64,000 nucleotides of DNA, taken from assembly GCF_002846495.1 (NCBI RefSeq), contig NZ_PJNE01000001.1:930001-994000 (forward strand), in the 5' to 3' direction. This document shows, piece after piece, positions 1 through 8,873 of the stretch. How positions within the stretch are numbered: position 1 is the first letter of the stretch; every line of letters begins with the position of its first letter. The DNA is from Phycicoccus duodecadis. GTDB lineage: Bacteria; Actinomycetota; Actinomycetes; Actinomycetales; Dermatophilaceae. Made by a program: the position numbers and the translations under genes. The notes beneath the pieces are model-generated. The model did no database searches and was not told the origin of the DNA. It worked only from the letters and a program-made list of their open reading frames with translations.

Positions 1-914
1 AGGCCCTGCGCCAGCACCTTGGCGTTGGCGACGACCTGGCGGGTGTACGCGGCGTACTCGGGGGTCGCGCACTCCTTGAAGTTGACCGCCTTGGCCGCGA
101 TGGTGTGCATCTGCGGGCCGCCCTGCATCATCGGGAAGACGGCCTTGTCGATGGCGGCGCGGTGCTGCTCGGTGCAGACGATGGCACCCGAGCGCGGGCC
201 GCGCAGCACCTTGTGGGTCGTGAACGAGACGACGTCGGCGTACGGCACGGGGCTCGGGATGGCCCCGCCCGCGACCAGGCCGATGAAGTGCGCGGCGTCG
301 ACCCAGAAGATCGCGCCCACCTCGTCGGCGATGGCGCGGAAGCGGGCGAAGTCGATCAGCCGCGGGATGGCCGAGCCGCCGGCGAGCAGGACCTTGGGCC
401 GGTGCTCCTTCGCGAGGCGCTCGACCTCGTCGTAGTCGATGTCCTCGGAGTCCTTGTCGACGCCGTAGTGCACGGCGTCGAACCACTTGCCGGAGAACGA
501 GACCTTGGTGCCGTGGGTCAGGTGGCCGCCGTGCGGCAGGCTCATCGCGAGGATGGTCTCGCCGGGCTTGAGGAACGCACCGTAGACGGCCTGGTTGGCG
601 CTGGCGCCGGAGTGCGGCTGGACGTTGGCGTGGTCGGCGCCGAAGAGGCTCTTGCAGCGCTCGATGGCGAGCGACTCGGCCTTGTCGACCTCGGAGCAGC
701 CGCCGTAGTACCGCCGGCCGGGGTAGCCCTCGGCGTACTTGTTCGAGAGGGTCGAGCCCAGCGCGGTGAGCACCTCGGGGCTGGAGAAGTTCTCGCTGGC
801 GATCAGCTGCAGGCCCCCGCGGAGCCGGTCGAGCTCGCCGGTGAGGACCGAGGAGATCTCGGGGTCGAAGGCCTCGAGTGCCTCGAAGTCGGATCCGTAG
901 AACGTGTCACTCAT
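1..914 (-). CDS. glyA: Serine hydroxymethyltransferase (3' end outside window)
   Basis: PLP enzyme that interconverts serine plus tetrahydrofolate with glycine plus methylene-THF in the cytosol. About 304 N-terminal residues are present; family members run to about 420, so the C-terminus lies beyond the left edge. Visible motifs are the N-terminal [20 protein letters not shown], the HGGHLTHG loop, WVDAAHF and the PLP lysine segment [12 protein letters not shown]. The ATG at 914 lies inside the end of the threonylcarbamoyl-AMP synthase gene (8-nt overlap), so translation is probably coupled. It is the last visible gene of the rpmE-prfA-prmC-tsaC-glyA series. Confidence 0.97.
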   Translation of the reverse strand, partial: MSDTFYGSDFEALEAFDPEISSVLTGELDRLRGGLQLIASENFSSPEVLTALGSTLSNKYAEGYPGRRYYGGCSEVDKAESLAIERCKSLFGADHANVQPHSGASANQAVYGAFLKPGETILAMSLPHGGHLTHGTKVSFSGKWFDAVHYGVDKDSEDIDYDEVERLAKEHRPKVLLAGGSAIPRLIDFARFRAIADEVGAIFWVDAAHFIGLVAGGAIPSPVPYADVVSFTTHKVLRGPRSGAIVCTEQHRAAIDKAVFPMMQGGPQMHTIAAKAVNFKECATPEYAAYTRQVVANAKVLAQG

Positions 915-1641
915 GGGTGCTGGTCTCCCGCGGCTCGTCCTGGCTGGGCGCCGGTGTCTCGACGTCCGCGCCGGTGACGGCGCCCGCCAACTCTAGGGCG
1001 TCGGCCCTGGAGCGCTCGACGACCGCCATGACCTGCTCCTCCGACAGCGCGCCCACACGCAGCATCGTGGGCTCGTCGCGGGTGCAGTCGACGATGGTCG
1101 AGGCGAGGCCGCCGGTGCTGGGGCCTCCGTCGAGGTAGAACTCGACGCTGGGGCCGAGCTGGCTGGCGGCCTCGACCACGGTGCGGCTCGACGGGTGGCC
1201 GGTGCGGTTGGCGCTGCTGACCGCCATCGGGCCGACGACCTTCAGCAGCTCCAGGGCCACCTCGTCGTCGGGCATCCGCAGGGCCACGGTGCCGCCCGTG
1301 TCGCCGAGGTCCCAGGCCAGCGACGGCTGGGCCTGCACGACGATCGTCAGCGGGCCCGGCCAGAACTCCTCGATGAGCGCACGGGCGTAGGCGGGCACGC
1401 TCGCGGCCAGGCCGTCGATGGTGCGGGTCTCGGCGACCAGGACCGGCGGCGGCATGTCGACGCCGCGACCCTTGGCGGCGAGCAGCGCGCGCACGGCGTC
1501 CGGCGAGAAGGCGTCGGCGCCGATGCCGTACACGGTGTCGGTGGGGAGCACGACGAGGGCGCCGCGTCGGATGCCGTCGGCCACCTTGGGGATGGCGTCG
1601 GCACGCCCCTGCTCGGTGGTGCAGTCGAAGACCGGACTCAT
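907..1641 (-). CDS. L-threonylcarbamoyladenylate synthase (Sua5/YrdC/TsaC family)
   Basis: Makes threonylcarbamoyl-AMP from threonine, bicarbonate and ATP for the t6A37 modification of ANN-decoding tRNAs. 244 residues. The YrdC fold is recognisable from [14 protein letters not shown] near residue 35, the K-R-x-x-x-x-P-like segment [24 protein letters not shown], and [12 protein letters not shown] in the middle. The last ~40 residues are a variable acidic tail, so this is the short form without a Sua5 C-terminal domain. ATG at 1641 overlaps the prmC stop (ATGA). An AGCGTA/TACGCT hexamer 6 nt upstream could also give a leaderless internal transcript. Confidence 0.95.
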   Translation of the reverse strand: MSPVFDCTTEQGRADAIPKVADGIRRGALVVLPTDTVYGIGADAFSPDAVRALLAAKGRGVDMPPPVLVAETRTIDGLAASVPAYARALIEEFWPGPLTIVVQAQPSLAWDLGDTGGTVALRMPDDEVALELLKVVGPMAVSSANRTGHPSSRTVVEAASQLGPSVEFYLDGGPSTGGLASTIVDCTRDEPTMLRVGALSEEQVMAVVERSRADALELAGAVTGADVETPAPSQDEPRETSTHE

Positions 1642-2555
1642 GGGGCCAGCGTAGGGCGCGACACCGGTCCGGCCGCGGGGCGACCCCCCGGCAGGCGGCG
1701 CGCGACGGTGGTCCGGGGGCGTCCGGCCAGGTCGGGGTGGTCGGCGACCTCGTCCCACTCCCCCGCGGCGCGCAGCGCGGCCGGGAGGCTCTCGCCCTGG
1801 GCGTCGGCGTGCTCCATCACGAGCACCCCGCCGGGGCGCAGGAGCGCCGCGGCGCGGGCGGCGACGGCGAGCGGGACGGCCAGGCCGTCGGCGGAGCGGC
1901 CGTACAGCGCGACCTCGGGGTCGTGGTCGCGGACCTCGGGGTCCAGCGGCACGGCGCCGTCGGGGATGTACGGCGGGTTGCTGACGACGACGTCGACGGT
2001 GCCCACGAGGTCGTCGAAGGCGGTCGTGGCGTCGCCGAGGCGGACGTCGACGTCGAGGCCGAGCCGGTCGCGGTTGGCGACGGCCCAGGCGTGGGCGTCG
2101 GGCGAGAGCTCGACGGCGTGGACCGTGGCGCCGGGCACCTCGTCCTTGACCGCGAGCGCGACGGCCCCCGAGCCGGTACAGAGGTCGGCGACGAGGGGGG
2201 CGCCCCCGGCGGCGCGCGCGGCCTCGATGGCGAGGCCGGCCGTCACCTCGGTCTCGGGGCGCGGGACGAAGACGCCGGGCCCGACCGCGAGGATCAGCCG
2301 GCGGAAGTACGCCCGCCCGGTGAGGTGCTGCAGCGGCACCCGGGCGGCGCGGTCGTCGACCAGGTCGCGGTAGCGGGTGGCGTCGCGCTTCACCACCGGG
2401 GCGCGCAGCACCATCCGCAGCCGCACCTCGCCGGGGTCGACGGCCAGGACGAACGCCAGCAGCTCGACGGCGTCGGCGTCCGGGGAGGCGATGCCGGCGG
2501 CCGTCAGCGTGCGGCGTGCGGCGGCGACGAGCGCGTCGACGGTGGCCGGGTTCAT
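1638..2555 (-). CDS. prmC: Peptide chain release factor N(5)-glutamine methyltransferase
   Basis: SAM-dependent enzyme that methylates the glutamine of the GGQ motif of release factors, here the product of the adjacent prfA. 305 residues. The N-terminal helical domain is followed by a Rossmann methyltransferase with the SAM motif [13 protein letters not shown] and the diagnostic catalytic NPPY in [12 protein letters not shown] at 2555 overlaps the prfA stop (ATGA), the usual prfA-prmC coupling. The C-terminal ~20 residues are Pro/Arg-rich and not conserved in the family. Confidence 0.97.
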   Translation of the reverse strand: MNPATVDALVAAARRTLTAAGIASPDADAVELLAFVLAVDPGEVRLRMVLRAPVVKRDATRYRDLVDDRAARVPLQHLTGRAYFRRLILAVGPGVFVPRPETEVTAGLAIEAARAAGGAPLVADLCTGSGAVALAVKDEVPGATVHAVELSPDAHAWAVANRDRLGLDVDVRLGDATTAFDDLVGTVDVVVSNPPYIPDGAVPLDPEVRDHDPEVALYGRSADGLAVPLAVAARAAALLRPGGVLVMEHADAQGESLPAALRAAGEWDEVADHPDLAGRPRTTVARRLPGGRPAAGPVSRPTLAP

Positions 2556-3628
2556 GCGTCGGCGATCGCGGCCAGCCGCGCGGCCTCGTCGGCCTCCACC
2601 GCGGAGCGCACGACCGGGTCGAGGTCGCCGTCGAGGACGGCGTCGAGGTTGTGGGCCTTGAAGCCGGTGCGGTGGTCGCTGATCCGGTTCTCGGGGAAGT
2701 TGTAGGTGCGGATGCGCTCGCTGCGGTCGACGGTGCGCACCTGGCTGTTGCGGGCGTCGGCGTCGGCGGCGTGCCGCTCGTCCATCGCCATCTGGTGCAG
2801 CCGGGCGCGCAGGACGCGCAGCGCCGCCTCGCGGTTCTGCAGCTGGCTCTTCTCGTTCTGGCACGAGACGACCAGCCCGGTGGGCAGGTGGGTGATGCGC
2901 ACCGCCGAGTCGGTGGTGTTGACGCTCTGGCCGCCGGGCCCGCTGGAGCGGAAGACGTCGATGCGCAGGTCGTTGGGGTCGATGGTCACCTCGACCTCCT
3001 CGGCCTCGGGCATCACCCAGACCCCCGCGGCGCTGGTGTGGATGCGGCCCTGGCTCTCGGTGACGGGCACGCGCTGCACGCGGTGCACGCCGCCCTCGTA
3101 CTTCAGCAGCGCCCACGGGGCCTCGCCGGGCCGGGCGGTGCCGCGTGACTTCACCGAGACCTGCACGTCCTTGTAGCCGCCGAGGTCGGAGGCGGTGGCG
3201 TCGAGGACCTCGGTGCGCCAGCCCCGGCGCTCGGCGTAGCGCAGGTACATCCGCAGCAGGTCACCGGCGAAGAGGGCCGACTCCTCGCCGCCCTCCCCCG
3301 CCTTGACCTCGAGGATGACGTCGCGGTCGTCCTCGGGGTCGCGCGGGATGAGGAGGCGGCGCAGCCGGTCCTCGGCGGCGACCAGGGTGGCCTCCAGGGC
3401 GGGGAGCTCCTCGGCGAACGCGGGGTCCTCGGCGGCCAGCTCGCGGGCGGCGCCCAGGTCGTCACGGGCGGCGACCCAGGCGGTGTGCGCGGCGACGGTG
3501 GGGCCGAGCGCGGCGTAGCGCTGGTTGGCCTCGCGCAGGCGGGCGGGGTCGGAGGCGACGGCCGGGTCGGACATGGCGCGCTCGAGCGCGGCGTGCTCGG
3601 CGACCAGCGCCTCGGCGGACTCCAGCAT
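2552..3628 (-). CDS. prfA: Peptide chain release factor 1
   Basis: Recognises UAA and UAG in the ribosomal A site and triggers peptide release. 358 residues, the normal length. The codon-recognition loop is RVPVTESQG (P-x-T type, so RF1 rather than RF2), and the catalytic GGQ lies in [16 protein letters not shown]. The ATG at 3628 is preferred over an in-frame upstream GTG (3652): the intervening codons (VTEEEVG) are the translation of a GGAGGAGGT ribosome binding site. The leader carries a strong palindrome and repeated CGGGACAAGGG boxes (separate entries). Confidence 0.98.
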   Translation of the reverse strand: MLESAEALVAEHAALERAMSDPAVASDPARLREANQRYAALGPTVAAHTAWVAARDDLGAARELAAEDPAFAEELPALEATLVAAEDRLRRLLIPRDPEDDRDVILEVKAGEGGEESALFAGDLLRMYLRYAERRGWRTEVLDATASDLGGYKDVQVSVKSRGTARPGEAPWALLKYEGGVHRVQRVPVTESQGRIHTSAAGVWVMPEAEEVEVTIDPNDLRIDVFRSSGPGGQSVNTTDSAVRITHLPTGLVVSCQNEKSQLQNREAALRVLRARLHQMAMDERHAADADARNSQVRTVDRSERIRTYNFPENRISDHRTGFKAHNLDAVLDGDLDPVVRSAVEADEAARLAAIADA

Positions 3629-3657
3629 CCCGACCTCCTCCTCCGTCACCACCTCGG

Positions 3658-3680
3658 CTTTTCGGGGTCACCCCGAAAAG
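3658..3680. repeat. Perfect palindrome in the prfA leader
   Basis: Arms CTTTTCGGGG (3658-3667) and CCCCGAAAAG (3671-3680) flank a 3-nt centre TCA. The element lies 30-52 nt upstream of the prfA ATG. As RNA it would form a 10-bp hairpin just before the ribosome binding site. As DNA it is operator-like. No U-tract follows it, so an ordinary terminator is unlikely. Confidence 0.7.
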
Positions 3681-3686
3681 TGCACC

Positions 3687-3732
3687 GGACAAGACCTGCA
3701 AGCCCTTGTCCCGACGCCCCACCCTTGTCCCG
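3687..3732. repeat. Repeated CCCTTGTCCCG boxes upstream of prfA
   Basis: CCCTTGTCCCG occurs at 3703-3713 and again at 3722-3732, a period of 19 bp. GGACAAG at 3687-3693 is inverted relative to CTTGTCC at 3705-3711, with an 11-nt gap. The cluster sits between the rpmE terminator and the prfA palindrome, so it may be a protein-binding array or an RNA hairpin controlling prfA. Confidence 0.5.
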
Positions 3733-3754
3733 CGCCGGCCGCCCCGGGACGCGA

Positions 3755-3790
3755 ACGCGCCGGCCCGTCCCGGAGGACGGACCGGCGCGT
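3755..3790 (-). terminator. rpmE terminator hairpin
   Basis: Just downstream of the rpmE stop. 16-nt arms (3755-3770 and 3775-3790) pair with one G-U in the minus-strand RNA, around a 4-nt loop. There is no strong U-tract, as is common in GC-rich actinobacteria. Confidence 0.7.
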
Positions 3791-3798
3791 CGACGGTG

Positions 3799-4014
3799 CT
3801 ACTTGGCGGCCTTCTTGCCGTAGCGGGCCTCGAAGCGGGCCACGCGGCCACCGGTGTCGAGGATCTTCTGCTTGCCCGTGTAGAACGGGTGGCAGTTGCT
3901 GCAGACGTCGGCGTTGATCTTGCCGCTCGGTGCGGTGCTGTGGGTGGTGAACGTGTTGCCACAGGTACAGGTGACCGTGGTCTCGACGTACTCCGGGTGG
4001 ATGTCCTTCTTCAC
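3799..4014 (-). CDS. rpmE: 50S ribosomal protein L31 (zinc-binding type)
   Basis: 71-residue protein of the large subunit. The zinc site is complete: C16 and C18 in TCTCGN, and C38 and C41 in CSNC, so this is the C+ paralogue rather than the zinc-independent YkgM type. The GTG at 4014 is chosen because AAGGAG lies 6 nt upstream and the protein then begins with the family's KKDIHPEY. The rho-rpmE-prfA order is a common bacterial arrangement, but here two plus-strand genes separate rho from rpmE. Confidence 0.98.
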   Translation of the reverse strand: MKKDIHPEYVETTVTCTCGNTFTTHSTAPSGKINADVCSNCHPFYTGKQKILDTGGRVARFEARYGKKAAK

Positions 4015-4147
4015 GATGATCTCCTTGGAGGTGTCCGGGTCGGCGGGCTCAGCGCGGTGCTGCAAGCCCTCTCGCGCCCCGCCTGCGACCCTCGTGGTGA
4101 GGTCGCTCAGGAAACGCATCCGTGCCGTGAACCGGTCCAGCGGTCAA

Positions 4148-4167
4148 GTGTGCCAGATCCGGCACAC
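4148..4167. promoter_or_regulatory. 20-bp palindrome between rpmE and the monooxygenase gene
   Basis: GTGTGCC (4148-4154), a 6-nt centre, then GGCACAC (4161-4167). It lies in the 255-bp divergent interval between rpmE and the luciferase-like gene, about 130 nt from rpmE and 100 nt from the other start. This fits a dimer operator. A TTGACC on the minus strand next to it could be an rpmE -35 element. No known regulon consensus is recognised. Confidence 0.45.
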
Positions 4168-4255
4168 GGTCACCTCAACGGCGCCCGCCCGCCACCCATT
4201 CCCCCGCCGGGACGCCGGGGCGGAAGGTCCCGCAGCGGATGTCGGCTGCCGTCGG

Positions 4256-4261
4256 TAGCGT
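4256..4261 (+). promoter_or_regulatory. TAGCGT -10 hexamer, probable leaderless start
   Basis: TAGCGT fits the actinobacterial TANNNT -10 and ends 8 nt before the ATG at 4270. There is no Shine-Dalgarno sequence, so the mRNA probably begins at the start codon. Confidence 0.5.
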
Positions 4262-4269
4262 GGCGGCGC

Positions 4270-5124
4270 ATGAGGTACGGAGCCGTGATCCCCTACGCGT
4301 CCGAGCGCGAGTTCGCCGGGCTGGCCGCCGTCGCCGAGCAGGCGGGCTGGGACCACGTCTTCACGTGGGAGGCCGTGTGGGGCCAGGACGCCTGGGTGAC
4401 CCTCGCCGCCGCCGCCATGGCGACCGAGCGCATCCGGCTCGGCACCCTGCTCACCCCGGCCGCCCGCCACCGCCCGTGGGACCTCGCCTCGAAGGTCGCC
4501 TCGGTCGACCGCCTGTCGAACGGGCGGGTCACCCTCGGCGTCGGCCTCGGCGCCCTCCACGGCAACTGGCTCGCCTTCGAGGCCGACGAGGGCCGGGCCG
4601 TCCGCGCCCGCAGGCTCGACGAGGGCCTGGCGGTCTACGCCGGGCTGATGGCGGGCCAGCCGTTCGAGTACACCGGCGAGCACTACAGCGCGCGGCCCGT
4701 CACCCAGCTCGTCCCGCCGCCGCCCGTGCAGACCCCGCACCCGCCGGTCTGGTGCGTCGGGCTGCTCGTCCCCGGGCGCGACCGCCAGCGCTCCCTCGAG
4801 CGCGCGGCGCGCTGGCAGGGGGTGCTGCCGGCGGTCGCCGGTGGCAGTCTCGACGATCCGGGCTCCCGGCTCACCCACGACGCCCTGCGCGACATCGTCG
4901 CTCGCATCACCGCCCTGCGGGCTGACGCCGGCGTGTCGATGCACGGCTACGACGTGGTCGTCGAGGGCGACAGCCACGGCGACTTCGGTACCACCCGGCC
5001 GCCGGTGGCCGCGTGGGCCGAGGCCGGGGCGACCTGGTGGGTCGAGTCCTGGTGGGACCTGCCCGACGACCCCGCCGGCCGCGCCGAGACCCGTCGCCGC
5101 CTCGAGCTCGGGCCGCCCCGATGA
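4270..5124 (+). CDS. Luciferase-like (LLM) flavin or F420-dependent oxidoreductase
   Basis: 284 residues with the bacterial luciferase-like TIM-barrel pattern: an N-terminal strand MRYGAVIPY, TWEAVWGQDAW, LAAAAMATERIRLGTLLTP near residue 50, and KVASVDRLSNGRVTLGVGLG near 75-95, which are typical of F420- or FMN-dependent LLM enzymes. The substrate cannot be told from sequence. It ends with ATGA overlap into an acetyltransferase gene, so the two form an operon. The pair lies on the opposite strand between rho and rpmE, which are usually neighbours, suggesting a lineage-specific insertion. Confidence 0.85.
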   Translation: MRYGAVIPYASEREFAGLAAVAEQAGWDHVFTWEAVWGQDAWVTLAAAAMATERIRLGTLLTPAARHRPWDLASKVASVDRLSNGRVTLGVGLGALHGNWLAFEADEGRAVRARRLDEGLAVYAGLMAGQPFEYTGEHYSARPVTQLVPPPPVQTPHPPVWCVGLLVPGRDRQRSLERAARWQGVLPAVAGGSLDDPGSRLTHDALRDIVARITALRADAGVSMHGYDVVVEGDSHGDFGTTRPPVAAWAEAGATWWVESWWDLPDDPAGRAETRRRLELGPPR

Positions 5125-5624
5125 GCACCGCCCCGCCGAGCGGCCCGCCCGCACCCGTCGTCCGCCCCGCGACGCGGGCCGACGCCGACGACCTGCTGGC
5201 GCTGCGCGTGCTGATGTTCGAGGCGATGGGCACGGATGCCGCCGCACTCGCCGACCCCGCCTGGCGGGTGGCCGCGCGCGACTGGTTCGTCGACGCCGTC
5301 GACGCCGCGGGGGTACTGCTCGTCGTCGTCGAGGTGGGCGGCCGCGTCGTGGCGGGCGCGGTCGGCGAGGTCACCGCCCTCATCCCCGGCCCCGGGTGCC
5401 CCAACGGCTCGGTGGGTCTGGTCTCGAACGTCGCCACGCTGCCCGAGCACCGCGGGCAGGGCCTGGCCGCGGCGTGCACCGACGCCCTGCTCGCGTGGTT
5501 CACCGAGCGCACCGACGTCACGCGGGTCGACCTGTTCGCCACCGAGGCCGGCGCGCGCATCTACAGCACGCGCGGGTTCGTCACCGGCACCTTCCCCGCG
5601 ATGCGGCGTCCCGTCCCGCGCTGA
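5121..5624 (+). CDS. GNAT family N-acetyltransferase
   Basis: 167 residues. The acetyl-CoA-binding motif A is VSNVATLPEHRGQGLAAACTDALL near residues 95-118, with R/Q-x-x-G-x-G/A recognisable as HRGQGLA. A terminal strand-turn (RIYSTRGFVTG) matches the GNAT fold. The acceptor is unknown. ATG at 5121 overlaps the upstream stop codon. The C-terminus is short and ends just before a strong bidirectional terminator shared with rho. Confidence 0.88.
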   Translation: MSTAPPSGPPAPVVRPATRADADDLLALRVLMFEAMGTDAAALADPAWRVAARDWFVDAVDAAGVLLVVVEVGGRVVAGAVGEVTALIPGPGCPNGSVGLVSNVATLPEHRGQGLAAACTDALLAWFTERTDVTRVDLFATEAGARIYSTRGFVTGTFPAMRRPVPR

Positions 5625-5652
5625 CCCACGCCACGCGCGACCCGGGCCCGCA

Positions 5653-5698
5653 CACCACGGACGCCGCCCCGCCCGAGGGCGGAACGGCGTCCGTGGTG
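5653..5698. terminator. Bidirectional terminator between GNAT gene and rho
   Basis: A perfect 14-bp inverted repeat, CACCACGGACGCCG (5653-5666) and its complement at 5685-5698, encloses a further GC-rich CCGCCC/GGGCGG pairing. It lies between two convergent gene ends (5624 and 5709). Confidence 0.85.
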
Positions 5699-5708
5699 CG
5701 AGCGACGC

Positions 5709-7712
5709 TCAGGCGTCGTCGTCGAGCCTGTTCGAGCTCGTCTGCTGCACCTGGGTGAGGAACTCGAAGTTGTTGCGCGTCTTCTTCAGCCGGTCGAGCA
5801 GCAGCTCGATGCCCTGCTGCGAGTCCAGCGCCGCGAGGACGCGGCGCAGCTTCCACATGATCTTCAGCTCGTCGGGCGCGAGCAGGATCTCCTCGCGCCG
5901 GGTCCCCGAGTTGTTGATGTCGACCGCCGGGAAGATGCGCCGGTTGGCCAGCTGGCGGTCGAGCTTGAGCTCCATGTTGCCGGTGCCCTTGAACTCCTCG
6001 AAGATCACCTCGTCCATCCGCGAGCCGGTCTCGACGAGCGCCGTGGCGAGGATGGTGAGCGAGCCGCCGTTCTCGATGTTGCGCGCGGCCCCGAAGAACT
6101 TCTTCGGCGGGTAGAGCGCGGCCGAGTCGACGCCACCGGAGAGGATGCGCCCGCTCGCGGGGGCCGACAGGTTGTAGGCGCGCCCGAGCTTGGTGATCGA
6201 GTCGAGGAGCACGACGACGTCGTGGCCCATCTCGACCAGGCGCTTGGCGCGCTCGATCGCGAGCTCGGCCACCGTGGTGTGGTCCTCGGCGGGCCGGTCG
6301 AAGGTCGAGGAGATGACCTCGCCCTTGACGGCGCGCTGCATGTCGGTGACCTCCTCGGGCCGCTCGTCGACCAGGACGACCATGAGGTGGCACTCGGGGT
6401 TGTTGGTCGTGATGGCGTTGGCGATCGACTGCATCACCATCGTCTTGCCGGCCTTGGCCGGGGCGACGATGAGCCCGCGCTGGCCCTTGCCGATGGGGGC
6501 GACGAGGTCGATGATGCGCGTGGTCAGCAGGTTCTGGTCGGTCTCCAGCCGCAGCCGGTCCTGCGGGTAGAGCGGCGTCAGCTTGCCGAACTCGGGCCGG
6601 CGACGGGCGTCGTCAGGCGACATCGCGTTCACGGTGTCGAGGCGCGCGAGCGGGGTGTACTTCTGCCGGTTGTTGCGCGAGCCCACGGTCTGCTGCTGCG
6701 GCTCCTCGCCCTCGCGAGCGGCCTTGATGGCGCCGGTGACGGCGTCGCCCTTGCGCAGGCCGTGGCGCTTGACCATCTGGATCGGCACGTAGATGTCGCT
6801 GCTGCCGGGCAGGTAGCCGGTCGTGCGGACGAAGGCGTAGGTGTCGAGGATGTCGAGGATGCCGGCCACGGGGACGAGCACGTCGTCCTCGTGGATCTGC
6901 GGCTCGCTCTCGACGGGTGCCTGGCTGACGCCCGGCAGGCCCTGCACGCCCTGCGCGTCCTGCGGCCGGCGCTTGTCGCGGTTGCGACCCCGGTTGCGAC
7001 GGCGGCGACCGCGGCCGCTCTCGTCGTCGTCGGCGAAGCGGTTCTGGCCGTCCTGTCCCTGCGGGCCCTGGTTGGCCTGCTGGCCGTCCCGGTTCGACGG
7101 GCGGTCACGGTCGCGGCCCGGCTGCTCGTCGCGGCCCTGCTGGCGCTCGCGCGCCGGCTGCTCGTCGCGCCCGTGCTGGTCGTCGCGGCTCTGCTGGCGC
7201 TCGCGCGCCGGCTGCTCGTCGCGACCCTGGCGCGAGTACTCGGCCCGTGCCGGGCGGTCCTGCTCGGGACGGCCCTGCTCAGGACGGTCCTGCTCGGGAC
7301 GGCCCTGCCCGGGACGCTCCTGCCCGGGACGCTCCTGCTCGGGACGCTCCTGCTCGCCGCGCGGGGGCGCGGTGCGGGTCTGCTCGGAGCGCGAGCGGCG
7401 GCTGCGACCGGCGCCGCGCGGAGCCTGCGCGCCCTGCTCCTCGTCGGCGGGGCGTGCCGCCGGGGCGGACTCGGCGGCCGGACGCTCGGTCCGCACCGCC
7501 GGCGCCTCAGCCGGAGCGGAGGAGGCCGGAACGCCGTCACCGTTCTGGCGGGCCCGGATGGCGGCGACGAGGTCGCCCTTGCGCATCTTGGCCGTGCCGC
7601 TGATGCCCATGCTCGAGGCGAGCCCCTGGAGCTCTGCGAGCCGCATGGCGGTGAGAGCCCCGGAGCGGCGCTGGCCGGTAGGTGCCGACGCCTCGATGGT
7701 GGTGTCTGTCAC
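5709..7712 (-). CDS. rho: Transcription termination factor Rho with large N-terminal insertion
   Basis: Hexameric RNA-dependent ATPase that releases transcripts. 667 residues against about 420 in E. coli. Order: Rho_N SAP-like helices (residues ~18-52, LTAMRLAELQGLASSMGI), a low-complexity Arg/Glu/Gln/Asp/Pro region (~60-272), a cold-shock-like RNA-binding domain (~273-335), then the ATPase with Walker A VAPAKAGKT (~416-424), LVDERPEEVTDM, LLDSITKLGRAYN and the Q/R loops. The GTG at 7712 follows GGAAGGA with 6-nt spacing. A region of Arg-rich disorder is known in actinobacterial Rho. Here it contains tandem repeats such as GRDEQPARERQQ (twice) and RPEQ/RPGQ units. Confidence 0.97.
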   Translation of the reverse strand: MTDTTIEASAPTGQRRSGALTAMRLAELQGLASSMGISGTAKMRKGDLVAAIRARQNGDGVPASSAPAEAPAVRTERPAAESAPAARPADEEQGAQAPRGAGRSRRSRSEQTRTAPPRGEQERPEQERPGQERPGQGRPEQDRPEQGRPEQDRPARAEYSRQGRDEQPARERQQSRDDQHGRDEQPARERQQGRDEQPGRDRDRPSNRDGQQANQGPQGQDGQNRFADDDESGRGRRRRNRGRNRDKRRPQDAQGVQGLPGVSQAPVESEPQIHEDDVLVPVAGILDILDTYAFVRTTGYLPGSSDIYVPIQMVKRHGLRKGDAVTGAIKAAREGEEPQQQTVGSRNNRQKYTPLARLDTVNAMSPDDARRRPEFGKLTPLYPQDRLRLETDQNLLTTRIIDLVAPIGKGQRGLIVAPAKAGKTMVMQSIANAITTNNPECHLMVVLVDERPEEVTDMQRAVKGEVISSTFDRPAEDHTTVAELAIERAKRLVEMGHDVVVLLDSITKLGRAYNLSAPASGRILSGGVDSAALYPPKKFFGAARNIENGGSLTILATALVETGSRMDEVIFEEFKGTGNMELKLDRQLANRRIFPAVDINNSGTRREEILLAPDELKIMWKLRRVLAALDSQQGIELLLDRLKKTRNNFEFLTQVQQTSSNRLDDDA
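7122..7350 (-). repeat. Tandem repeats coding for the Rho disordered region
   Basis: Imperfect in-frame repeats. The unit GRDEQPARERQQ occurs twice with a third partial copy (residues ~163-200), preceded by 5-6-residue RPEQ/RPGQ-type units (~120-155). No frameshift is caused. Such arrays are prone to length change, so strains may differ. Confidence 0.75.
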
Positions 7713-7931
7713 GAAGGATCCTTCCCCTCGCTCGTGGACCGGCTCAGGGCCGGTCTGCTGGAAGAGTCCACGTCGGGCGCGCAGCCGCGAGGGGCCGCAT
7801 GTCTCTGCCATGAACGACGTGGGGAGCGTTCCGCGGCATCCAGCGGGTCCTGGGAACCCGGCGTCGGCAGCGGTCGCACGGTCAGGGTACCACCGAGGAT
7901 CCGGCCCGGTGCGGTGGTGGCCGCGGTCGGG
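7713..7931. other. 219-bp interval: rho leader and thrB 3' region
   Basis: It holds the rho ribosome binding site and 5' leader. Near thrB there is a modest hairpin with arms ACCACCG (7889-7895) and CGGTGGT (7912-7918), which may end the lysA-hom-thrC-thrB transcript. I see no small ORF with convincing features. Confidence 0.4.
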
Positions 7932-8873
7932 TCAGCCGCCCGCGAGCACCTCGACCTGCGCCCCGCCGGGCGGGATGCCGGGGGCCAGCGCGCGCCATCC
8001 GGCGGGCGCGTGGGACCGCACGACCTCGACGGTGGCCGCGGTCGCGAGCACGATGACGGAGGGGCCCGCGCCCGAGATCGCGGCCGCGTGGCCGCCGGTG
8101 CGCAGCCGGTCGACCAGCGCCATCGACGCGGGGTAGGACGGGCGCCTGGCCTCCTGGTGCAGCCAGTCGCGGGTGGCCTCGAGGAGGTACGCGGGCGCAG
8201 AGGTCACGGCGTGGGTCAGCAGGGCGGCCCGGGCCGAGTTGGCGGCGGCGTCGGCCAGGCGGACCTGCTGCGGGAGCACCGAGCGCGCGCGGGCCGTCGA
8301 GAGCTGGGTCTGCGGGGCGAGGACGACCGGCGCGATGCCGGGGTGCACGGGCAGCCGCACGGTGCTGGTGCGGCCGTCGCCCCCGGTCCACGAGAGGGTG
8401 ACCCCGCCGAAGATGCTGGCCGAGGCGTTGTCGGGGTGCCCCTCGAGCCGCGCCGCGAGGTCGTTGGTGAACGCGAGGTCGACCTCGCCGTCGGTGCGGC
8501 CCGCGCCGATGTCGGCCAGGGCCTGGGCCGCGACGATGCCGGTGACGATCGCGGTGGCCGAGGAGCCCATCCCGCGCCCGTGCGGCACGGCGTTGCGACA
8601 GGCCAGGCGGAGCCCGGACGGTGTCGGTACACCCAGGTCGGCCCAGGCGGCCCGCATCGCCCGCACCACCAGGTGGCTGTCGTCGAGCGGGACCGCGCCG
8701 GCCCCCTCGCCCTCGACGGTGACGACGAGCCCGGGCTCGGCGACCACCGTCGCCGTGCACTCGTCCCAGAGCCCGAGGGCGCAGCCCACCGAGTCGAAGC
8801 CGGGGCCGAGGTTGGCGCTGCTCGCGGGGACGCGCACCCGCACGGAGGCGCCCACGGGCAGCACCGCGCTCAC
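7932..8873 (-). CDS. thrB: Homoserine kinase
   Basis: GHMP-family kinase that phosphorylates homoserine in threonine synthesis. 313 residues. Signatures are [16 protein letters not shown] at the N-terminus, the GHMP ATP loop [14 protein letters not shown] (~90-105) and the C-terminal [11 protein letters not shown]. The GTG at 8873 overlaps the thrC stop (GTGA), so it is translationally coupled as the last gene of the aspartate-family operon. Confidence 0.97.
   Translation of the reverse strand: MSAVLPVGASVRVRVPASSANLGPGFDSVGCALGLWDECTATVVAEPGLVVTVEGEGAGAVPLDDSHLVVRAMRAAWADLGVPTPSGLRLACRNAVPHGRGMGSSATAIVTGIVAAQALADIGAGRTDGEVDLAFTNDLAARLEGHPDNASASIFGGVTLSWTGGDGRTSTVRLPVHPGIAPVVLAPQTQLSTARARSVLPQQVRLADAAANSARAALLTHAVTSAPAYLLEATRDWLHQEARRPSYPASMALVDRLRTGGHAAAISGAGPSVIVLATAATVEVVRSHAPAGWRALAPGIPPGGAQVEVLAGG

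Noticed and set aside
3629..3652. Longer prfA start at a GTG (MVTEEEVG extension)
   Set aside because: The extension is the translation of the GGAGGAGGT ribosome binding site serving the ATG at 3628.
7122..7350. Possible CRISPR-like or transposon repeat array
   Set aside because: The repeats are contiguous, in frame and encode the Rho disordered region; there are no unique spacers and no cas or transposase genes.
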